From Grammothele lineata (lineage: Eukaryota; Basidiomycota; Agaricomycetes; Polyporales; Polyporaceae): a DNA stretch of 45,766 nt. The stretch is from positions 1 through 45,766 of the forward strand of contig NDFF03000105.1 of the NCBI GenBank assembly GCA_002150815.3, written 5' to 3'. Positions 35,000 through 44,751 of this stretch are shown here, piece by piece. Under the pieces are notes generated by a model. It ran no database searches and had not been told where the DNA came from. It worked only from the letters and a program-made list of their open reading frames with translations. Position 1 is the stretch's first letter. Each line of letters begins with the position of its first letter. The position numbers and the translations under genes are program-made.

Positions 35000-37095
35000 A
35001 TGGGGCGGAACGCACACTGGCCCGGCCAAGCGGCATCTTCTCCAGTACTACTCGCTCTTTCGCCTCTCGTCTGCGCCGTCATTCTCTCTTGCTGGTATGT
35101 CTCTGCGCCGTCGCGCTATTGTATTTCCGGTGCTAACAAACCCCCTCGATTCTCAGTGTCCATACCGGCACCTTGAAGCCGCTCTCCAATTGTTCTCCAA
35201 CGTCCTCTCCCCAGAGGCCCGTCTTCACTACCCTCGTTCATGTTCTCCAGCACCGAAGGCTCGTACACCATGCGTTTCAAGGGAGGGAGAGCATATGGGT
35301 AGCGAGGTACGCTCTCAGCTCAGTTCTTGCCGTTGCTCCTCCTGCCCTCTCCTCCCCGCGCTTGTCTTGCTTTTCTCGCCTATTGCCCGCATCTATCCAT
35401 GTTGCCGTCTTCCCTCTTTTCCACATACTCAGCATTCATTCTCAGTTATATTAATTCTCCGAACCTGACCTTTTATTTACCTCGCTTTGCGTAGGTTCGC
35501 AACGTTGAGGTCGTACTGTCCAAACACCCATGTGGTACCGGGAAGATGCAATCCAACTCGCCGTCTTGTGGCTGCCGTAGGCGGCTGAACGTCTGCTGCT
35601 TCCCTTTTATGCCGCGTAATGGAACGCTTCCCATTCTAGAGGTATGTGTTTGCCAGTTTTATCTCATCTCCTCCACATCACTGCTGTCCTAACGCTGTCG
35701 CAAAGCACGATCGACGTGGCTCTCAGATGTTGTTGAGAAGCATTGAGTCTTGGCTCTCGCACTGAATTCCCTCGCGATATCATTCTCTACACGAGGTCTT
35801 CTCGTGCCAATGGTCCTGTGAGCACGTCTGTTTCCGCCCATTGGTGTACTTGTGCCGAAGATGGTCCGTGAGGCAGATGGCGAGGAGCGTAGTCGCGAAT
35901 GTACGTTGCGCCCCTTTTCGTTCTCGGGTACGCAGCTCACTCCTTTCTCTTTCCTCTATCTCAAGTCGAGCTTGCCTTTGCCCATGACGTACTCCACGTT
36001 GGCCTCAACCTCGCGTTCAAGCGAAGCGGACATCCATACATACTACAACTAGTACCAGTGGTTGGAGGAGCCAACTTAGGTATGCCTTATCCTTGCCATC
36101 AAGATATACAAGTAGTGCGCTCCTCCAATGCGCATTTCATCACCTTTTCCTAATCTGCATCCTCAGGAGTTAAGGATACCGCTGGAGAAAATGAAAGCCG
36201 ATATGTCCTCGCGACGGGGAGCGAAGAAGGGACTGCACATCTCGTACGTCCCATCAACTCAATCGCGCTTTCGTACGACTAGATCTCACGCAACCCCAAT
36301 CTCAAGCTCGCAGCGGCGCTATACTAGCCAACATATATCATCGCGAGACAGGCTGGTAAGCAGCCCCGCTCCTGCGTCGATATCGTTCTAACGCGATTCT
36401 GATCCAACTTCAGAAGGCAATCGCCTCCGTATACGTGTTCATCACACACGCCTCTTACAAGTCGAGAGGGTGTTTCCTGTGGACGTGCGACGTACGCATT
36501 CTCGCGTGTCGCAGGCCCAGAAAATGCTGATCGCCATCAGGCACCTGGTGCACATCTTAACGCTTGCGGTGCTCGTCCAGCATGGACGGAGGAGCTCGAC
36601 GACGAGAGGGATGTGGGACTGAGCGCGTGGGATGGGTATGTAGGACCTTCGACGAGTGAAGGGCTTACAGAGGCACCCACGAAGGCGAGTACGTTGTTGC
36701 GTGTATACACGGGAGGGTCATTTCGACTGACATACAATGCTGGCATCCATGGCGTAGTAACAGCAGATGCTCGATACCGGCTGAGTTCCCTGTTCAGGCC
36801 GCGAGTCTGTATGTTCATCGTCCCGTTGGTCCTACCATCCAGTGGCAACAGTGACGGTCGGTCGACGCTCGACATTCGCTCAGGCGTGGCCAATGCCTCA
36901 ATTCGCAACTCGAATATGGCCTTCAGTGAGGAGCGTCACAACGTATATCACGACGGCACAGTAGGAGCGCGGTCCTCGGTCTCTAGGAGGGTATTCTCCT
37001 GGAATCAACAATCTGAAGGAAACCCACTTTCCAGAAGTCTGAACTCCGTCTCTTCGGTTGGCGGGCACCAATCAGGCGGGTATCGAGGAAGGTGA
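35000..37095 (+). CDS. Plus-strand paralogue, unit 1: protein with signal-peptide-like first exon
   Basis: The ATG at 35000 starts an exon to 35094 encoding a hydrophobic leader (SSPVLLALSPLVCAVILSC). Intron 35095-35156 has a TGCTAAC branch site and lies at the same place as 40594-40650 in unit 2. Further coding-like exons: 35494-35640 (VRNVEVVLSKHPCGTG), about 35966-36080 (LAFAHDVLHVGLNLAFKRSG then LQLVPVVGG), 36170-36240 (ENESRYVLATGSEEGTAHL), 36270-36355 (ARSGAILANIYHRETG), from 36413 (KAIASVYVF) and a long open stretch 36540-37095 (HLNACGARPAWTEELDDE). A secreted or membrane protein is likely if the leader is real. The reading-frame links between exons are incomplete. I know no family with these motifs. 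Confidence 0.4.
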
Positions 37096-37709
37096 GTCAA
37101 TTCTATTCTACCCGGTGTCCGTCATCGGGCTGGCTGTGTGCTTACCACCAATCTCTTCAGCATATCGCGCTTATCCATGGCTTCACAGGTGTGACGAGCT
37201 GGACGGTGCGCGGAACAGCTCCCCATCCCCGCGACCCCTGAGCAGGCGAGGGACCTAGCGCTGTTACCAGCCACTTCCTTCCGCCGACTCAGCAAGACCT
37301 GCGCGGGCGGGACTGCCCACGCCGGGCGCTTGGGGTCTCAGGCTCCCACTGGCCCGGGCCGCCGTCGCCCGCCGTCACTCATCATCGCCCTCACGCTCGA
37401 CGCAAGCCTCAAGCCCCTTCCAAACCAATTTCTACAGCCCATAAATGTACGATAGAGTCCGGCTGTGCGACGTCCTAAAGGCTCACATCTTCCAGATGTT
37501 GCGTAAAACTCATTTCAGGTCCGACCAAGGGAGACGCGGGGAACTTGGACGCGCGGTCGTCGGTCGAATTTCTTGCCGGTTCCTGTATTAGGGAGTATGT
37601 GGTGTGGCGGGCGAGGTGGGCAGACTCGAACGTCCCTGAGTACGTGATATTGTGAGTGGAAGATGACGGGTTACATTGCAGGTGAACGTGCCATGTGTAC
37701 TTAGAACGG
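37096..37709. other. Junction between the two duplicated units, no gene seen
   Basis: GC-rich near 37290-37420, with no convincing exon and no match to the rest of the array that I can see. Confidence 0.35.
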
Positions 37710-37714
37710 ACATA

Positions 37715-40070
37715 CGATCCCTATAACACGTAGTAGATCGATGCGAATATATTTGTTTCGGTGATGCTCCTCCCCAAGACCGCTTCGTATTCTTTTCTGC
37801 AAAGCTGCGCTGGATGGAGGTCGATGAGGCGAGCATGCATCCCAGCATTTCGACATCCTCGACCTGTGCCAACCCAAGCGCAACCTCTTCGAAAACCGGC
37901 GAGTGGTAGCCGAGGATATTGCAAAGGTCACTTTATTCCACAATCGGCCTACTGTAACAGTATCGTACACAGAGCTGCGGAATGCTATGTACCCCGTCTG
38001 GAACCATGCGTACAACATCGTCCAGTTAGATCTCGTCGGTCTGCAAGTTTGATTACGCCGCCCAAACCGAGACGTTCACGCGTAAATGTCTGCCGTGAAC
38101 GTCCTCTTCCCTGCTACGCCGGGTTGTGAACCCGAGGGACGTTCTCAACGCACCGTTCTCGTGGAATCGTCGTTCCTCCAGTCGCTGGTGCGATGCCACA
38201 GCGAGTGAGCGAGCGAGGGCGAAACAACTTCGCGGACGCTCATTCGCGTGAGCGGTCTCGCTCCGACTGAGACATGCGCATCTCCAACGGTAGCTATAGC
38301 ACCGAAACGTCGATCAGTTTTCATCGAAAGGCTCACGGGACTCCCGGACGAACCTAAGAGCGCGTACCAACGCTACTTCCGGAACATCGTACGCCCACCG
38401 TGCTGCCGCACGTTTCGGAGAACACGCCGCCGTTGCGCGGGTTCACGAGCTTCTTGAAGGGGTACGCACGCGCCGGGAATGCATGGGGTCGGACCTTGTC
38501 TCGCGCACAAACGTTTGACGTGAGATCGAGGCTGAGGCCCACCTGATTTCGACTAGATTAACCATACAATCCGAGTGAACGACATGTAGACGCACCTACG
38601 AGAGGAAGCGTGCTTGGCGACAATCGCGGGGAGACATCGCCCGCGGGTCGAAGGCAGGGCATACGGACGCGCGAGCCAGGGCGAGACCGTTTTGCCCAGC
38701 CTACGGGGAATGTTGTATGTACATGCAACGCGGAAATCCGACCTAGAGTGTCCACTGGACGATTTCAATGGCAAGGGACGTTGGGTGCGAGAGCGACTCC
38801 ACTGAGCGGGGTGTTGAGGGGTTACACCGTTGGATATGTTGAAGGGCGAAGGACAAAGCGCGTGAGGTCTGGAGGCGTCGTCTCTGAGGAACGGGAGAAT
38901 CGATAGTGAAAGTGTAGGGTGAAGACGGAGGTTAGGTTTCACGAAGAACGTTTGGGGGAATACGGAAAGGCCAGTTTAGTGGTACTGATGCGGAACACAT
39001 GGGACGATTGATAACTCACCGTATTCACGGACCACTACCATCCTTCGAAGCGTCTTGATCGCGGGTTCTTTCGAGGATGAGAACGCGCCCATTTGGATGT
39101 CCGCAGCAACCCGTCCAAGCACCGCCGACCACATTGGCTTGAACACTGCAGGAAGCTATAGGTATTGTCGCGCGAGAGGCGGACAGAGATGTCGATAGAG
39201 ATCCACCGTCAAAGCAAGGGACGGAGACGCGGGTGGAGACGGGGCTGGATAGGAGCGAGGAGGCTGGAGGTAGAACTACAAAGCGACAGCGGAACTTCGG
39301 ATGTGCCGGATTGGTGTGCTCGCGATCTGTGAGAGACACGAAACAAAAATGGATGCCAGTTAGACGGTTGACGAGCGCGAGCAGAAGAACGACGCACCTG
39401 AAGTACCCTTCGCCTTGTCTTCAAAATCTATCTCAATCCTCCGATTCCCAGCACCACCGCGCTTGTATTACACGTCTTATTGTCCTCAATGGACTCAGTG
39501 AGTTGTATGGGGACTGGGAGATATGCAGGGCTGGAGGAGCGGACGACGTGCGGCGCATCGGGGAGATATGGGAGAAGCGTGCTGATAGGCCGGAAGGCCT
39601 CAGGTGGTAGCCGAAGGTTAGAGCGGGGAGTGACGCAGAGACTTGACGGATACGAAGCGGGAATAGGTGTTGCGGAGGGATCTGGAGAGAAGGTGTAAAT
39701 GTCAAGGTTCGAATGAACACAGGCAGAATGTGAGCGTCCGAGGACTTACCGCGACGCGAGCCTTGCGCTCCAAGGGTCCACTCTTGTGAGAGACAGAACT
39801 GATGTTTTCACCGAGAGAAGTGGAAGAGCGGCGAAGAACCGAGGACGCTCCATGATACGCCTATACCCTGGGACGCTGTGTCGAGGACGACAAACGGAAG
39901 GCTGGTCATTGAGGTTACGACGAGCGTTGCACGAGACGGGGAGGAAACAGGGTTCCAGATTTGCAGCCATGACAGGGATGGAAAGGATGGGCGAAGCGGG
40001 ACGAGGGCGGGTTGATCGTAGCGGGATGAGCGAAGGGGAGTGGGCCAGGAACGTGCACGGCGGGAGCACC
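37715..40070 (-). pseudogene. Minus-strand paralogue, unit 2
   Basis: Exons bounded by conserved splice sites: one ending at 39750, then 39681-39398, 39326-39020 and a downstream part with YPFKKLVNPRNGGVFSETC (38460-38400). Introns 39682-39749, 39327-39397 (GTCTAACTGG branch site) and a donor at 39019. Exon 39326-39020 reads RHIRSSAVAL and ends in LGRVAADIQMG, SKEPAIKTLRRMVVVREYG. Two in-frame stops in that exon (near 39278 and 39167) and a frame change near 39460 argue for decay. The end of this exon lies in the 288-bp recent repeat. No family recognised. Confidence 0.45.
38804..39091 (+). repeat. 288-bp direct repeat with one mismatch, copy 1
   Basis: Ungapped match to 41771-42058. The only difference is A against G at the base after GGGCGA (38850 region). 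It starts GAGCGGGGTGTTGAGG and ends GAGAACGCGCCCA. It covers the 3' end of the minus-strand exon ending at 39020 and the following intron. Offset 2,967 bases. Confidence 0.99.
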
Positions 40071-40442
40071 TAGGACCTTCGGCGTAGAGCTCCTTGGGCA
40101 CGACAACGTCCGGCGCAGAAGCAGACGCTGGAGGCTAAGATCGATCAGGTATGACACGGGCTGAAATGGCGCATGGCATACCGAGATCCACACACGCCCA
40201 CCCCCTTCGAGCCCTGGGGGTCGCGCACAGGGTGCCAAGACGCGATGTCTGCAATACTAGTCGAGTAGTAGGCCGCGTAGTGCGGCCAGTGCAGATTTGG
40301 CGTATGGCGTGACAGGCAAGCAGCTAGGGAGGGCGTGTGTGGCGGGCAGTAACATGACGGCGGAGAAAGGGACCTGATCGAACGGGAGGAGGCAGAAAGA
40401 CTTCAAGTTGGGGACGACGGACGGGGATCGCGACTGGGGAGC

Positions 40443-40490
40443 CCGGTCCCGAGCCGCTCCGACACCGGCCCGGCGGCGAGCGCCTCTGCT
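40443..40490 (+). promoter_or_regulatory. Conserved GC-rich block upstream of plus-strand start, unit 2
   Basis: GAGCCCGGTCCCGA through CGGCCCGGCGGCGAGCGC and CTCTGC, directly before the ATG at 40491. Partner of 34953-34999. Confidence 0.45.
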
Positions 40491-41760
40491 ATGAGGGCTG
40501 GGCTTCCGCGATGGCCGCGAAGTTCTGCGCAAGCTCATCCTCTTTGCTCGCTCTCTTGCGCCTCTCGACCGTTCCGTGCGCCCTCTCGTGCCCGTACGTC
40601 TCTACCTCGTCATGCTGTTGGATCCCCGGCGCTCCTCAATCCCTTCTCAGATTCCATATGGCCGGCACTCTCCAACAACCACGTTCAATCCGGGGCACAT
40701 TGCCCATCTTCAGTTCGATGCCGCCGCCGCCTGCTCGCACATCAGACGCTTCAGACGCAGGAGGTCCTCCGTGACCTGACGTATATGTCTGTGAGATTTT
40801 CCCCATATTTCTCCCATCGCTCGTGTCCTTAACCCGTTTCACAGAGCTCTGCCGCTACGGTCCAACACTCATCACTCCTTCGTTCTCGCCACGGTTCTCC
40901 CGCGATCCCTTCTCTGTACACGGTCTCCCGTCCAGCTGGACATCGAGAACTTCTGTATCCGCGTCGGTATACTCTGGGCAGGTATTCGAGAGCTCATCTA
41001 ACGTGAGTCGTGCCCCATGATGCTCTTGACCCTCTCAGACTGATACGTGGATATATGACTAGCTTCTTTCGTATAACGACGAGATCAACCTTCCAGAAGA
41101 ATACACCCCATAGAATCTCGTCATCTTTGTTCTACCGTTGAAGCGCAACGTGCATCCATACCGTTGGTAGAACTAGCCCGTAGACCTGTGGACTAGCCGC
41201 TTAGGTATGACCGTAAGCTCGCTGAATACGTCCTCCGTGTTCCCGTCCTCATCGCCGTTCTCAGGAATCGGGCATATGGCTGAAGATGGCGGTCGTAGAT
41301 ATAGCATAACAGTGAGAGTACGCAAGTGCCGCATATTTGAAGTCCTATCTGCACGATAGCATAACTATACGCGGAGTGGACCCCACACAACCCTAGTTCC
41401 GGATCCGTGACGATGCGCTGCTAACCAACACTCGCCGTTGCGAAAATCGCTTGTAAGTCCCCCCGTACGTGTGTGAACATCGTTCTAACCCGACTTTGAT
41501 ATAACCGCTGAAGGCAATAGCCTCCGTCTACGCGTTCGATCAGATGCTCCGCTTGCAAGTTACGAACACGTTCCCCGCGCCCGTGCTCGGCACCTATCCC
41601 CACGTACGACGGGCCTAGAAACATTGACCACCATTCGGCGTCTGGTGCATTCCTCCACGCTTGCGCTCCCCGTTCGGCGAAGGCGGAGGAACACGACAAC
41701 TAGAGGGGTGCTGGATCGCAGATCGGGACCGGTGCGTAAGAGCTCCGGCGGGGGAAAGGC
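40491..41760 (+). pseudogene. Plus-strand paralogue, unit 2, probably broken
   Basis: The ATG matching unit 1 is at 40491, but an 8-base length difference means that the leader-like reading starts at the second ATG, 40511 (AKFCASSSSLLALLRLSTV). The exon ends at 40593 and the intron 40594-40650 matches unit 1. The next exon reads FHMAGTL, aligning with VHTGTL in unit 1, and then meets a stop near 40777. Later exons include about 40853-40980 (VQLDIENFCIRVGILWAG), 41090-41180 (EINLPEEYTP, a stop, LVIFVLPLKRNVHPYRW) and 41512-41610 (KAIASVYAFDQMLRLQVTN). The internal stops indicate a pseudogene or unrecognised introns. Confidence 0.45.
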
Positions 41761-41770
41761 TGGTCAAGGC

Positions 41771-42058
41771 GAGCGGGGTGTTGAGGGGTTACACCGTTGG
41801 ATATGTTGAAGGGCGAGGGACAAAGCGCGTGAGGTCTGGAGGCGTCGTCTCTGAGGAACGGGAGAATCGATAGTGAAAGTGTAGGGTGAAGACGGAGGTT
41901 AGGTTTCACGAAGAACGTTTGGGGGAATACGGAAAGGCCAGTTTAGTGGTACTGATGCGGAACACATGGGACGATTGATAACTCACCGTATTCACGGACC
42001 ACTACCATCCTTCGAAGCGTCTTGATCGCGGGTTCTTTCGAGGATGAGAACGCGCCCA
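41771..42058 (+). repeat. 288-bp direct repeat with one mismatch, copy 2
   Basis: Second copy of 38804-39091. It begins directly after the end of duplicated unit 2 and stops 25 bases before the stop codon of the minus-strand ORF ending at 42083. It therefore carries an exon end and intron of the unit-2 minus-strand gene to a place where the rest of that gene is missing. Confidence 0.99.
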
Positions 42059-42082
42059 AATAGTTCGTAACGAAACCCGGGT

Positions 42083-43000
42083 TCACTTATCTTCCACAAG
42101 ATAAGCAAGACGTCGAGAGTATGTAGCCATTTGATGGTTGAACCACTCGAGCTTCGCGGGAGGGCGCTCGTCGTAGTCGCTCATTAGGAACGCGTGGCTG
42201 AAGACCTGCTTCATGTTTTCGAGGCGTTTAGTGCAACATGTTGAGGTGTCGGGTATGGTTGGGCTCGTTTCGCCATTGGGGAAGTCCCGCCACCATTGTG
42301 GGGCCACGCGAGTGGCGGGAATGTCGGGGAGTCCGAGGACACATCAGCCAGATTCTAGTGCTGGGTTTCGCGGACCTGGAAGGGAGCGTCACGAAACGTT
42401 GAAGAGAAGAACCGCAGCCGGTCGCGTGTTCGAACTATTGCGGCTCGAAGCCGTTCGAGACGAAGAACAGGAGTTGCAACGTCGCGGATGTGCTCTAAAA
42501 TGTTGCCAACCATCTCGTCCACAAGCGCACTAAGGACAAGGAGCGCGGGCATTGAGAGTCGTCCAATCGTCTTGAGAACAGACCCTGTGGTGATTCTAGA
42601 ATCGTCGTCGCGGCAGGGTGTCCGCCAGATGGGAGCGTAGCGATGGGTCACCGGGTAGGGTCGGCGCACCATGGACAACATTGCGAAGTCGTGCACGAGC
42701 TTCTGCGGCCACTGACAGGGGTCATTCTCGTCATATCGATAGTCAGCGCGCATGAAGACCCGGTAGGCCAACGAACGGCGGCAGAATCCAACGTACGTTC
42801 AGCGAGACGATGACGTACTTGCGGTCGCCCGTGAACGTCGCTGAAATGGCCGCTTCGACGTCCAAACTTTCTGGATATGAGGCGAGTAACCTGCGCGAGT
42901 TCACAGTGTGCTCCTCACCTGTCATCGCGTCAGGGTCATCCTTCGCGGCTTCTTCCGTAGTGAACTTTGATACGCGTCGAAGTCATGCATTTGACGTAGC
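42083..43000 (-). CDS. Hypothetical gene, at least three exons, not part of the duplicated family
   Basis: An exon from about 42980 to 42797 reads TTEEAAKDDPDAMTGEEH and ends DRKYVIVSLN. Intron 42727-42796 (GTACGT...GACGAG, with a GCTGACT branch site) joins in phase to 42726-about 42378, reading NDPCQWPQKLVHDFAMLSM and a long helix (LVDEMVGNILEHIRDVATPV). A last coding-like stretch, about 42340-42083, reads VAPQWWRDFPNGE, KQVFSHAFLMSDYDERPP and ends at a stop at 42083. The join between the last two is not resolved: no AG acceptor lies between an upstream TGA and the coding part, so a splice-site change or frameshift is possible. The start may lie further upstream. No domain recognised. Confidence 0.5.
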
Positions 43001-43434
43001 CACATGTGGGAAGGAAATTTTAGGTCTATATCCCATAGGATACAGCGAGTGCGGAATGAGAGGACAAGAAGTCGTTCTCGCAGCGACGAAGCAGGGGGAA
43101 GAGAGAAATGCGTTGTACTCGCTTGAATCTGTTGTGCAATGTGGCCGCCGGGGGGGGGAGGGATTTGTATGCAGTGGGGGGACGCGGAGTCGGTCTCGCA
43201 GCGGTACGGGGAAGGGAGAGGGTAGAGACGTCTTGCAAGGGGCAGGAGCTTCAGGGCCGAGGCTGTCGACTGTAAGTGTTTGGTTGTGAGCGTGGCTGTG
43301 AGCGCACGGCAATATGGGAAAGCGCTGCCGCCTAGAATATAAAACCGCCGAATGCATACCTAAATTGTATTGAACAGACGCGAGCACTCAGTGCTCGGCA
43401 AGCAGCGAGGGGATTCAAGGGCCCCAGATAAATA

Positions 43435-43561
43435 TACTGCGATGTGCCCGACAGCGACGAGTCGAGAGGGGAAATGCTTGAAGTATGGAAGGACGCTCCA
43501 AGACTTAGTATCAGCGCTCAGCGCTCAGCACTTTAGCACTACGCGCCCGATGATCAGCGCC
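43435..43561 (+). repeat. 127-bp exact direct repeat, copy 2
   Basis: Identical to 29052-29178. It lies 1.4 kb to the right of the 288-bp repeat and has a short palindrome (GAGCACTCAGTGCTC) about 50 bases to its left. Confidence 0.97.
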
Positions 43562-43689
43562 CGATCCACAACCGAGCGCTAGCGCACTCGGCGATGCTAT
43601 TCCTGGGAGCAGCGCAAGCTTCGTTGAAGGTCCTGGTAGACCAGAGTCACACTCAGCAGTCCGCGTCGCTCTACACATTCCGCTCCTGA

Positions 43690-44500
43690 CGTCAATGGCG
43701 TCCGCCCCTTTCTCGTCGACATCGCCGGACGTTTATCTGAACCGTCTACAATGTACGTCTCATATACCACTGGATGCGATTGCACTCTCACTCTGTCGTC
43801 AACAGCAAATTCAATAACGGTCCCGACATCACAAGAGTGGGGAGAGCGAACACCGGAGGAGGTTAGCATGCACGGTTAAGGGACTACGCCACGGAGGTAT
43901 GTCTGTATACCGTCTTACTCCCCCTCTCCTCTCCCTCCCCACTTCCCGTGTACGCCGCGTGTCCAAATACCTCGCGCGACACCTCTCCCTTTGCCCACAA
44001 AGCCGTTCTATTGAACGGTGAGGAAAGCTCGCACGACTTTGTGTCCGCGAACTTGTCCAAGCAATACTTGTTCCCCTTTGCTAAGCCTGCTGTGCCTTGA
44101 CCGTGCAGGGCTGCGTGCCTGTCAACGTCTCCGGGCTCTCTCGTCGACATCGTTTGGATGGTCAAGACGTTCGGAGCTCCTACGTGTCTTCATCTTTCCG
44201 TCTCACGTGTCTCTGGGCTACGTCTGCGGCTGATCAAGGTGTGTCTTCTGCCTTTCTTCCAGAGTCCCCCGCCGCATATTCATCTGTCTCGCCTCGTAGT
44301 CTCAAACGCCTCTCGCCCCGGAACTCGCCTCCTCTTCCTTACAATATCTGCCAACGTCATCCGTCGCATCGTCGTTAAATATCTCACCCTCTATATACCC
44401 TGTGGGTACAATGCCGCACGCCTTTGCGATGCCGAAGCCTTGCCCCACCACGCTGAAGCATTCTCCGGTAGGAATCACGCGGCGCATGTGACTTGACTGT
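43690..44500 (+). CDS. Candidate hypothetical gene, two or more exons
   Basis: A stretch from about 43690 to 43893 reads TMYVSYTTGCDCTLTLSSTA then PTSQEWGERTPEE and ends at a GTATGT donor near 43897. An exon from about 44000, after the acceptor CACAAAG, reads VLLNGEESSHDFVSANLSK then QYLFPFAKPAV. An open frame continues from 44158 to 44496. The composition (Ser/Thr-rich, beta-strand-like) would suit a secreted protein, but no leader was found and the full model is missing. Confidence 0.35.
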
Positions 44501-44751
44501 TCGACATAGTAAGTCCACCACCCACACCCGACTTCTCTATAATCAGACGTTGAGAATAATGTGCTTAGTGTCTCCGGAGCGATAAGTGCTGTCATGTCTT
44601 TCCTACGGCGCGACAGCTTTCGGACGACATTCGACTTCGGTTTCCTGTGGAGGTTCTAGCCGCGTGATACCTCCCTCCCTACGCTCGGGCAGCCCAATGG
44701 CGAGACGGCCTAGTCAAGAAAATCGACCGACTAGCGCGCGTCACTGACCCA

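Larger units (their letters stand above)
31860..36600 (+). repeat. Diverged tandem duplication, unit 1
   Basis: Colinear and same-strand similarity to 37710-41760. Anchors by eye: TAGTAGATTAAGGCGAATAT at 31871 against TAGTAGATCGATGCGAATAT near 37731; the 32095-32190 and 37950-38045 stretches (about 65-70% identity); 33320-33850 against 39200-39750; the TAATACTAGT-like block 34366-34384 against 40250-40262; 34950-35160 against 40436-40653; and 36405-36590 against 41500-41690. The offset falls from about 5,860 to 5,080 bases, so the second unit has lost DNA. Confidence 0.8.
37710..41760 (+). repeat. Diverged tandem duplication, unit 2
   Basis: Second copy of the unit at 31860-36600, same orientation, about 60-70% identical where I compared it by eye and shorter by several hundred bases. 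The conserved positions include splice donors and acceptors on both strands and the GC-rich block before the plus-strand start. Confidence 0.8.

Noticed and set aside
38553..38942. 129-codon minus-strand ORF as a stand-alone gene
   Set aside because: It spans a conserved intron position, lies partly in the 288-bp repeat and has no domain. It is better seen as part of the decaying minus-strand paralogue.
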